Positions 14,001-26,000 of a DNA stretch of 64,000 nucleotides are shown in pieces. Source of the stretch: Patiria pectinifera (lineage: Eukaryota; Echinodermata; Asteroidea; Valvatida; Asterinidae); the NCBI GenBank assembly GCA_029964075.1, contig CM057130.1, positions 372,001-436,000 of the forward strand. The letters run 5' to 3'. The translations under genes and the position numbers were made by a program. Every line of letters starts with the position of its first letter. Positions within the stretch are counted from its first letter, which is position 1. Below the pieces are notes generated by a model. It did not search any database. It was not told the origin of the DNA and saw nothing but the letters and a program-made list of their open reading frames with translations.

Positions 14001-17000
14001 TTGTGTTGCTGCATTTTGTGTTTTTGCCGGAAGGGACTTTTTTTTCAATCTTAGGATTGTGGAATGAATCACATTTTTACTTTGATAATAAGTAACTTTA
14101 AAAGAATTTGCCTCTTCATCTGAAACATGTGTAAAATAACAATATCCAATGTTGTTTCAAAGTAATTGACTTGATATTAAATGCGAGGCATATGCAGTTA
14201 GTTATCAGTAACTGCGTGTAAGGAACTAAGAAGTCAAAGCTGACTGCAGGCTTTTATCTTTAACGCTGCTGCATCATGTTGCATTTGAGTTCATGACAAG
14301 CCAGACATTCTGTTAATAGCATGACAAATTATGTCCTTGTCTTTAGGTTTTAACAACTCCACTGTTACAATCAATTGTTTCCAAAACAAACCAAACTTAG
14401 TCACTGTTTGAAGACTCACATTTCTAGTGTCCCAAATTACAACCATCACAGAAATTAACTGAAAACCCTAACCCTTTTGAGTGATTTACTAGGAACCTTC
14501 CTCACTCTTGCAAAATCCAACACCATATGGTAAACTCTACACCCAAACTGTTGGACTCTGATTATGGTGGTATGCCTGAGCCCATGTAAAGCATAATCAG
14601 TTTACTAGTGCAGTACTCACTCCAACAGATTCCAACAAAATGCGCAGTTGGATTTTGGTTGGGGGTGGTTAGGGTTAATTGAATGATTGTGCTGTACCTC
14701 TAAAGCTGTTTTATTATTGTCTGTTTTGCAAGATTATTTTGGCACTGCATCATCTCAAGCGAATGAATAAATAATTCAAACTGAGCCAGTTTTTCTTGGT
14801 TGTTGCAATAATGATTTGCATTTTTTTTAATTTCAACCCCTAATGTATCCTGTAAAGAAAAAAAATTGTTTCTTGATTTGCTTCTTCTTGTTTCTTTCCT
14901 CCGCCTTGTTTTTCTTTTCTCTTCTGTTTTTCTTCATCTTTTTGCATCTTTCTGCAAAAAAATTGCTTAACATGGCTATCATCAGCTTCACTTGCAGCCC
15001 CTGGATACGCAGGTAAACCTTGTCACAAAATGGCCGCCTTGCCTCACCAGTGCTGTTCTTTCCCTTTTTTTGTCCTCTTTCTAATCATCTTTGTTTTTGT
15101 TCTAGCATAAATTTCCCCCTTAAGTGATTGTTTTTTCCCCTGATTTTGCATGCTATTATTTTTCCTTTTTGTTTGGTGAGCATGGCTGTTTTCCAAGTTG
15201 TGTGTTAAACTTTCCTATTTGATAATTTAGATATTATAGTTTATCCTTGTTTAAAAACCTCAGCTATACCATATTTCTGAGTGTGATTTTGTTGATGTTG
15301 TTTTATAATCTTTTAGGTATTTTTTTTTTGTTTTTTGGGAAAGATAATTATTATCTTGTCCTGATTACAGTTTATATTATTATTACGGGAAATGGTTGTC
15401 CAACTGTAATGACCCCTAACCCAAACTATTCCCTTATCCTACCCCTACAAATGTTGGTATATTCATGTTTTGGACCACGAGCAATCAATCTAGCCTATAA
15501 ATTTGTGACATTAAAATAATTTGCCTCTAAATAGGAGTAATGTGACATTAGGGAGACATTGAAGTGTCTCACTAATGTGCAGTGTCTCCCTAAGTTATAA
15601 CTTATGATGGACAGAGCTGGTGAAGTTAATAGCCTCCGTTTTGCAATTCTGTAATTCCATTTTCAGATGTGTATGCGACAAAGGAGAGTAATTTGTATTG
15701 ATGTATAAAATGTTCTCTTTGTTTTATTTTTTGTTTCAATTATTCTCAGGTGTCAGAAAGGCTTATTACCGAAATCGCAGAAAAATCAAAATGTTATTCC
15801 CCTGTAGAATTTTTTTTTTTCTCTTCGTAAATATTTTAATATTAAAATAACACCCAACACCTCCTGAAATCTCTCATTTTGGGGACGGACAAACACAGCA
15901 GTCCTTTAGATTACCATATGGATGCCGTATATAGACAGCTAATCAGGTAAGGTACCCCGTCTCCCATCTATGCATCCAAGTACAAACATCGTGATTACCA
16001 TCCTTTTTTTTTATTTTGAGTACATGACATCATTTCGAAAGGACACTATTTTATTTCATTTGTAGGGCCTGCTGTCTAGATGATCGTGATGCCTGCAACG
16101 TTTTGTTTCTTTCTATGGATGATGCATGTTTTTCTTGATATATGCAGATCTCTGAAATTTCTCTATTGTCCGTCCATCTATTAAGGAAAAAAGCCAAAAA
16201 CAATGTCATTATATGTTCTTGACCCATTTTTCAAATCCTATCAAAATACTTTATAGTAATTAAATGTGAATTGGAAATAACAGCTCATAAGAATTTAAAA
16301 ATTGCACACATAATATTGTTCACAACTATAAGTCTTTTGCACTAATATTTATTACGAGGCTTCGCCTCACCCTTGAAGGTTGACTTTGAATAATTATTGG
16401 GCTTATTTTGAATTTATTGGTGAATTTAGAACTTGTTAAAACCTCTAGTCATGACTAATCAGTTCACAGAAGTCTACAATTCTTTATTTGTCTTGAAGTA
16501 TCACCTTTGCTGGCCTCTTTCTGTCCTGTGCCTCTTTCATCTCTCCTTAGGTTCAACTCCTCTCTCTTTCTAATTCCTTCAGAGTTTTGATACTCTCCTT
16601 GTCTCTTTAAGTTTCCATTCCGTTTAAATTTTCATGATGTTTTGATTATTGAAGCATGTTTTGAATGTTCATTATACCTTTAGCTTTGGTTGGTTAGACT
16701 AGGAATTATAAAAAAAAAAAGGATAGAAATGTTTTTAAAAAAGTGAGGAATTTGGAAGATGAATTTTAAAAATGCCCTTGTTTATAAAGTGATAAAATGT
16801 TTAATTCTCCATTGTATCCTAACTGGAACAGCCAAAATGCAACCAAAGTTTCTGTTGTAGGAAGGTTGATATTGTCATTACATTCCTTGATGACAGGTAG
16901 TAAGTTTTATGTTGTAGCTGTTCTGTTACAATCATGTCATCAGAATATGACCTTTCATTTTGATGTACTAGTGAATGTTAGATGTTTTAGATGTAGATTA

Positions 17001-20000
17001 GAGAAAGAATGAACTTTCTGTTTTGTATTTTAAACCGACGTGAGATCATGGTTCTTTAAGCCCCTGTAAACAGTGTTGATTATTTCAACTTTGAGAATTG
17101 TTTTGTGATCATCATTGAAGGGATTTGAATTTGCTGTTCACATTCAAAATTTAATCTGAAAGTAGAATCTGCAAAATGTATATCTATGTTTTAGGTCTCC
17201 TCGGTACCCACAATATTTTACAGAAGGGCTTCAAAATCATAACTTAAATATAGTCCACTAAAAAAAAACCCACTTTATCTTTTATGCATGAAAACAAACG
17301 TCTGAACCTTTTTACACTGGTTCCCATCTATGTAACACTTTGTATTCTGTCAACAAACAACATGAAGTTTTGTTGCAGCATGCCAAGTCTGGAGTATTCT
17401 ATTAATGTAGTAGTAGTCGCCTTTTAGAAAGGCTGGAAAGTCACTGAAGGTACATATAACTGGGGTGAGATTTGTCGGGATTTTTTAAAATCTAGAATTT
17501 GTGAGATTCTGTCATAAAGGTCTCTGTGCCTATGAATGCTTATAGCAGGTAAAGAAATCTTAACAAAAACAAGAGCTGTTTCAGCTGACTTTCCGAAACA
17601 GCTAACATTGCTCTTGGGCCCTCAGAGGCCCCCAAACACTCCGCTGATTATTTTGTGGATTGTTCATTTCCACCCAATCCCACCCCTGATGTATACATCA
17701 AAGTACAAAGAAGATAAGCAAAACAATACAAGCAATCAGGGGGATCAAGGATGTACGTAGGTAAATGTTGGAGTCGTTATCATATTCGTTCTCGCGCAAG
17801 TACGCGATGTGAAAACCGACTTGATCCAGCTAGGAGACCTTGGACGAAAATAGGTTGTATTAGTAAAATTCGTTTTTACCCATGTCCAACTGATTCTCAT
17901 CTATTCTGAGGCAATTTTGTCAGTGATTTTAATAAACAGATCTAATAATTGAACCTTTAAAACAGCTGATAAAATTAGACACAAATTGATACAGGTTTGA
18001 TTTCTGGATTTAATGATATATTTCTTCCTGTCCTTTCATCTTTGCTATAACCCAATAATTTTTTGACTCGCCAGCCGTGCTACTTGAGGAATAGGTTGAC
18101 TAGCCCGCCGCTGTTTTGATTAGCATTTGGCTAGCGGGCTACTGCTAATTTCGAACCCTGCTCTAGTGTACTTCTGCTAACATTTATAATTGCTTCAATT
18201 TATTGTACAGTCGCCATTTTGGTTGAAAAATAGAGTTTTGACTGTTGTGTTTATTTGAAATTACTAAATTATATTGACATATCCATCCTCCTTCATAAAA
18301 TGATGAATTTGATCAACCACTGTTGTGTATTACTGCATGCTTAACTTGTTTTTAGGCACACACTAAACACATCTCAAGTTCCTGCCTTTGTTACTTAAAT
18401 CAATATACGTTCGAACAAAAAATCTCAAATTGCCAGGAAATTCTACAAAACCACGCCCTCATTTATCCCTCATTTATTTATTTAGCTCTCCATCTACTCC
18501 CAAAAAATTTTAATTTTGAAGATTTAATAACTTCCCTGACATAATTTCTGTATAAACGTATGAGTAATTTCTGTAAATTAGCGAAAATAATCTGTAAAGG
18601 GCAATATTTACATTTCATCAATGGAAAACCTCCAACAAAGGCCATTGGTCTCTTAAATGTTGTCTTTCATTTGGTCTGTGTAATGATAGAGAGCTAGCTA
18701 GTGAAGGCAAGTCAGGCCAGACGTCGCCCCGTACCACCACCAAGTCCGGTCTACCCCCAGCCATGCCTATCCTACGCCTTCAACCCCCAGCCTCTGCTTC
18801 CGAGGGTTTCGGCGTGACCTTACTCTCCACTAGGTCACTGGAGCAAGAGGCTGAAGGCCAGGGTGGTCAGCATCAGCGAGAGCCAAGTCCTTCCAGTCCA
18901 AGGATCGAGGGAACCACTGAAGTGGAGAGATCAGACGCAGGTGAAATTTTGTTTTCAGAAACATTTCTCAGAATGTCTTCACCTCCAGCAAAATTATATC
19001 TTCAGTGATGCTGTTGGGTTCTTGTAGGCTTTGTTTAAAATGACAAAATGGGCTATGGCTATTTGCTGTAGGAACATAGCCACAAGCTTGCCAAAGCCAT
19101 AGCCATGGCCGCAGCTTAAGGGAGTCTCTTAGGGTGTGTATGAAACAATACAATGGGCTAAGGCTATGGCTGGCTGTGGCTGTTTACCATATCGCCATTG
19201 CCACTAAATGGCCATAATCATTGCCATGATCTAAGAGACAATACTCCCACCCTCATAGAATGTGCAGTTATCCTGTCTTCACAAGTGAACCACGCGCTAC
19301 ACTCAATAGTCTAGCCGTGGTAGGACTGTGCATTGTTAGTAATTTAGTATTCAATTATTTCATCTCGGACTTAATTGAATATTCAAATATTCAAATGTGC
19401 GCACCTGTGCTTGTCAAAACTGACCAAGAGCTTATTCAAATAATAAATAGAATAGGGTGCAGAATGGCTGATATTTGACCGATTTTAAGAAGACATTTGA
19501 GCTAATATTCCTCATGCAATCTCTCAAATCACGGGGGAAAGGGCATTCAACAAATATGTGGCTTTTGACAAACAATAAAACCACACAACTTATGCATGCA
19601 TTTTCATCATCTCAAGATCACTCACATTGTTCGAATATTTAAATAAATAAAAAAATTGTTCGGATATATGGTCGATTAATGAAAGTTTAAATATTTGGTA
19701 TATTGGGCCATAAACCATATCCTTTTAATGATCAGTGGCTGAATGTAGGTCCATCACTGCTTTGTCATCAGTTTACAATCAATTTCTTTTGTTATCTGTT
19801 CCTAAGGGCTTAAACATATCGGCAAGAGCCCAATACCAGTTGCTGCCAGCTCAGACATCTTTGACTCCATGCCCATGAGTGAGACGGGGGGCAAGAAGAA
19901 GAACAAGAAGGCAGCTAAATACCAGATATCGGCCCCGCTACAGAGTGTGAGTACAGGAAACTCATCCTCACTAGTCATCATAAGTCAAGTCATAAGGTTG

Positions 20001-23000
20001 CTATTCAACAGTGTTGTAATTAATCATAAGTTCATTACATGTGTGGTGACACGAAACAGGATGAATAACAAGGGAATGCCTTTGTCGCAGTGCATGTGAA
20101 TAGCTTGTGATTTGACTTGGGAATCCATGACGTGTCATGGACCTGACTAAAACACTGCAAGTCAGATGAACTGTGCCATCAGTCTGACTTTGCCTCGTGT
20201 GACATGACTCGTGAGTTTAGGTTCTACAGATTGAGACAGGCATGTGCAGAGAAATTCAATTATTCCCAGGTAAAACTTTGCACCTACGAACTTATCGTTA
20301 TTGTAAAGGAAAAAAAACACATCAGAATGAAAAGGTACATATCAGTAACTTTGCAGACTGGCCAAAATTGGATATTTTTATCTGGCAACGTTCCGCTTCA
20401 CATGCGTTCAGTGTTGCATGGCTGCATTTCAGGGAGTCTTTGTAGTTGATAAAAGGCATTGCCTCAAGCGAGCGAAAGCCAGCAAGTATCTGTCGGTGAC
20501 CTGTATGTATATAAAGTATGGTGGCCCTGAAGGGACATCGCATATCGCAAACGTGTGCGCATACGTATGCGATGTCGCGAAATTTATCGCGAATATGTGC
20601 GCACACGTATGCGATGTCGCGAAATTTATCGCGAATATATGCGCACACGTATGCGATGTCGTGAAATTAATCGCGAATATGTGCGCACACGTATGCGATG
20701 TCGTGAAACAATTCGCGAATATGTGCGCACACGTATGCGAATTTGTTTGCAATGTCGTGAATTTTATTGCATACCTTGTCGCATACCTTTCAGTAAAATT
20801 CCTAATGAACTGGGGAGTTGTAGCAGCTAGTCTGGAATCTAGACGTACTGTTAGATATAAATAGGGTCTGACTAATAAACCTTCGCGCGCACGCTGTTCC
20901 TCGTGCAATCGTTATTACTAGTACTGTCGAGCGCAAGCTTGCTACTTGCGCAACTTTGAAATTTGCGCGCGCAAGTTTAAAACTTGCGCGCGCAAACAGT
21001 ACGTCTAGATTCCAGACTAGCTGCTACAACTCCCCAGTTCATTAGGAATTTTACTGAAAGGTATGCGACAAGGTATGCACTAAAATTCACGACATTGCAA
21101 ACAAATTCGCATACGTGTGCGCACATATTCGCGAATTGTTTCACGACATCGCATACGTGTGCGCACATATTCGCGATTAATTTCACGACATCGCATACGT
21201 GTGCGCATATATTCGAGATAAATTTCGCGACATCGCATATGTGTGCGCACACATTCGCGATAAATTTCGCGACATCGCATACGTGTGCGCACACATTCGC
21301 AATAAATTTCGCGACATCGCATACGTATGCGCACACGTTTGCGATATGCGATGTCCCTTCAGGGCCACCATAATAAAGCCTTATACTGCACAATCCTGTT
21401 GATGCATGTGTGCTATACATTTCAAAGGTAAGCAGGTGAACTTTGGTCAACACTGTGAGAAGTCTGGCTGTTGGAGATTTGTTTCATTGTCTGGCCATTC
21501 CCCATATTGGTTTTACACAAGTAAGAAATTCAGTGTGTTATGGTGAAAAAATGGCATGTACATGTTGATCTAAGCCTATCCAGTCGACCATTACATGCCT
21601 AGTATGGTTGGCTGTAAGCCATTCCCATGAGGTACTGTAGCTACCTCTGTGGTATGAAGTGACCTTACTTTGTGCTTCTCCTTGGCATAGTACTGTCAGG
21701 AAGCATTCTCAATTCAACTTTTATGGGTACATGTTCTACAGTTGGGCCCAGTACAATAATAATAATAATAATAATAATATTCTTCCAGTCAAACCAGTGA
21801 GTTTGGCGGTTTTGAAACATCATCTTGTATTGGAAAAAAAACTTTTTCATTTTGCCGACGCGCATGGCTACGGCAACGCGCGCGCATACCAGAAACCGGA
21901 GACTTTTTTTTTTTGGCCTAAGGAACATCATACAAAAAAAAACAGATATAAAAGCCGAAAGAAAACATCGATTTTTAAACCAAGAGCATTGTGAAACAGG
22001 CCAAACACTATGTAAAACAAGTCAACAAGATTACGTCAACCGGATCAATCGAATAAATGATAAAAGTAACACATAATTGCATCAATGCATGAGTTCACTC
22101 CAATAAGCAGTTGCTGCAAAGTGGCTTGCTTATGGACAAGAACCATTTAGTTACAAGACCAGTTTAGAGCTTCTGTAACATAACTGGAATTTGTTCCCAA
22201 TTTTGTGTCAAAGATGGAGCCCAGCAGAAAACCCCACCAAATTGAGGATCGCCCAATCACAGAGTGGAACACGACACATGTGTCCCAGTGGCTGATGGGT
22301 AATGGCCTGGATGAGTACATTAATGACTTCACAGCGAACAACATAACCGGGCCAGCGTTACTTACTCTAGATGCTGCCAAACTTAAGGTTTGTGTTTTTG
22401 AATCATGCCACTTCCCCTCTCTAAACTTCCAGTGATATGGACTATTTGCATGAACATAAGATTAGGCTTCCGTCTCACTCATGAGAGCACTGATGTCCAA
22501 AAATGTGCACAAATATTTGTGTTCTGAACTTGCACATACCACACACAAACAAGCAGTGTCTTCGTTTAAGCACCTAGTGGAGCTGCTTAGGTCCATTTTT
22601 GGCCCAAATCGTGCACTTTGTGGTAAAAGCATGCAATTCGGCAAATGGGGTCAAAATGGGCTAGAATTCATTTTAAGATCGGGACCCATCCTGGATCTTG
22701 CCCATTTTGGGGGCGGAGCTTGATTTTTTTAAAAGGGGGTGCAAACAATACAAACTCATAAAAACTGTATTTAACATCCATTTTCCTTGTTTTTCTATGG
22801 TTTGAAATAAACTTAAACATAAAATATAACATTCTAGCATTCGAACACCAGTTAATTTCCACCCATTTTGTGGGCGTGGCCTAAATGTACAAAAGAGGCG
22901 GTATATATTAGCAGTTTGGTTCTAATATGGAAAACATTATTCGGTTTGGTAGTAAAATCCTGAAAATTGGCAGGTCCAATTAAAATGGGCTGAAAATAAT

Positions 23001-26000
23001 TTTAAGAGGTGAACACATCTTGGATCTTGCACAATTTTGGGGGGCGGAGCTTGATTTTTCAAAAAGGGGAGTGCAAAAAATAAAAAACTCAGAAAAACTG
23101 TACTTAACATCCATTTTCCTTTGTTCTTCATGCTTGAAATAAACTTAGACGTGAGAAATAACTTTAGGAGAAATAACACGTTCAAATTGTGCAGCAGCAG
23201 GATTCCAGTCGAACCAGTGAGTTTGGTGGTTTGAGACATCATCTTACATTGAAAGACATCATCTTACATTGCCGACGCGCATGGCTATGGCGACGCGCGC
23301 GCATACCAGAAACCAGAGCCTTTTTTGGCCTAATAATCGTTTACTTCGTTTCGTATGAATAAAAAGGAGTAAATGCTTCAGATTTCATATATGCACTTGT
23401 CATTTACAAGGCTGGGTTGGGGCAACCTTGAAATTATAAAGCAAAATAATTCTGCGCATAAACTACTGCATTTATTAAAGTTCATAAAGTACAAATGATA
23501 CCATATGTTTGTATGAATAAAACATGGCATTTGCTTTTTCTACCACTTTCGAAGCATTTACTCGCATCTGTATGAATGAAAATTAAGCAAACACTTTTAC
23601 TTAATACCATTTGCTCTTGAGTAAATGGCCTGCAAAATGTAAAGCTTTACACGTTTATAAGTTTGCAGAAAATAAAACTATCGTAACTGAGACGGAAAGC
23701 GGCACAGGGGAGGGTCACGTGCTGGAGGACCGATACAAAAAAAAGAGCATCAAACGTGACGAACGCAATGCCGTTTACGTGCACAATGCGCTGTGCATGG
23801 TCTACACGTGGATTGGGTTTTCAGTCCCTACCTGATTCCGTGGGTTTTCCCCAGACTATTCTTCTGGGGTTTTCCTCCCACCTCTAAAACTGTAATTTCT
23901 TCTCATTGTCTTCTCTCTACGGTTTGTTTCCGGGGTTTGCGAGCTACAGTGCCTGGGGCATGCACTTTTGAGGATCCTTGGTTTCATTACCAGAAAAATT
24001 GTTATTTATCGTTTACTTCGTTTCGTATGAATATAAAGGAGTAAATGCTTCAGATTTTAAATATGCACTTGTCATTTACAAGGCTGGGTTGGGGCAACCT
24101 TGAAATTATAAAGTAAAATAATTCTGCGAAAAAATTACTGCATTTAATAAAAGTTCATAAAGTACAAATGATACCATGTTTGTACGAATAAAACATGGCA
24201 ATTGCTTTTGCTACCACTATGAAGCATTTACTCGCATCTGTATGAATGAAAATTAAGCAAACACTTTTACTAAAAACCGTTTGCTAAATTCTGAAAATAA
24301 TTACTTTTTACCTTTAAGCTTTTGCTACACTATAAGCGTTTACTTCGTTTCTTATGAATAAAAAGGAGTAAATGCTTCAGATTTCAAATATTTACTTGTC
24401 ATATTTCAAGGTTGGGTTGGGGCTACCTTGAAAATATAAAAGCAAATAATACCATACGGTAGTTCGTATGAATAAAAACTGCCATTTGCATTACTCCCAT
24501 CTGTATGAATAAAAATTAAGCAAAGGCTTTTACTGAAAACCATTTGCTCTTGAGTAAATGGCCTGCAAAATGTAAAGCTTTACACGTTTATAAGTTTGCA
24601 GAAAATAAAACTATCGTAACCGAGACGGAAAGCGGCACTGGGGAGGGTCACGTGCTGGAGGACCGATACAAAAAAGCGCACCAAACGTGACGAACGTAAT
24701 GCCGTTTACGCGCACAATGTGCTGTGCATCGGCACCCATGGTCTACATGTCGATTGGGTTTTCAGTCCCTACCTGATTCCGTGGGTTTTCCCCAGACTAT
24801 TCTTCTGAGGTTTTCCTCCCACCTCTAAAACTGTAATTTCTTCTCATTGTCTTCTCTCTACGTTTTTTTTTCCGGGGTTTGCGAGCTACAGTGCCTGGGG
24901 CATGCACTTTTGAGGATCCTTGGTTTCATTACCAGAAAAAAAATTATTTATCGTTTACTTCGTTTCGTATGAATATAAAGGAGTAAATGCATTTTAAATA
25001 TGCACTTGTCATTCACAAGGCTGGGTTGGGGCAACCCTTCAAATTATAAAGCAAATAATTATATGTTAATCGCGTAAAATTAATATTAACAAAGTTCATA
25101 GAGTACAAATGATACCATGTTCGTATGAATAAAACATGGCATTTGCTTTTACTTCCAATTTTGAAGCATTTACTCGCATCTGTATGAATGAAAATTAAGC
25201 AAACACTTTTACTCAAAACCATTTGCTAAATTCTGAAAATAATTACTTTTTACCTTTAAGCTTTTGCTACACTATAAGCGTTTACTTCGTTTCTTATGAA
25301 TAAAAAGGAGTAAATGCTTCAGATTTCAAATATTTACTTGTCATATTTCAAGGTTGGGTTGGGGCTACCTTGAAAATATAAAAGCAAATAATACCATACG
25401 GTAGTTCGTATGAATAAAAACTGCCATTTGCATTACTCCCATCTGTATGAATAAAAATTAAGCAAAGGCTTTTACTGAAAACCATTTGCTCTTGAGTAAA
25501 TGGCCTGCAAAATGTAAAGCTTTACACGTTTATAAGTTTGCAGAAAATAAAACTATCGTAACCGAGACGGAAAGCGGCACTGGGGAGGGTCACGTGCTGT
25601 AGGACCGATACAAAAAAGCGCACCAAACGTGACGAACGTAATGCCGTTTACGCGCACAATGTGCTGTGCATCGGCACCCATGGTCTACATGTCGATTGGG
25701 TTTTCAGTCCCTACCTGATTCCGTGGGTTTTCCCCAGACTATTCTTCTGAGGTTTTCCTCCCACCTCTAAAACCGTAATTTCTTCTCATTGTCTTCTCTC
25801 TACGGTTTTTTTTCCGGGGTTTGCGAGCTACAGTGCCTGGGGCATGCACTTTTGAGGATCCTTGGTTTCATTACCAGAAAAAAAATTATTTATCGTTTAC
25901 TTCGTTTCGTATGAATATTAAGGAGTAAATGCTTCAGATTTTAAATATGCACTTGTCATTCACAAGGCTGGGTTGGGGCAACCCTTCAAATTATAAAGCA

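Larger units (their letters stand above)
13959..18689 (+). other. Neurabin-like intron region with two possible small exons
   Basis: AT-rich stretch of 4.7 kb with long T runs. Two short in-frame exons are proposed within it (14998-15012 and 15899-15946). Otherwise no gene was seen; near 17570-17640 and 18065-18160 there are short imperfect inverted repeats of unknown origin. Confidence 0.5.
19947..22213 (+). other. Neurabin-like intron holding a foldback element
   Basis: An intron of 2.3 kb, of which 856 bp is the foldback element at 20517-21372. It also holds an AAT microsatellite (about 21757-21780) and one copy of a dispersed repeat (21784-21921). All long open frames over 20322-21453 are products of the in-frame 42-bp repeat. 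Confidence 0.7.

Noticed and set aside
20322-21453. Several open frames of 108-159 codons with CAHVCDV-like repeats
   Set aside because: Products of the 42-bp tandem unit (a multiple of three) of the foldback element, open on both strands and mirrored between the arms.
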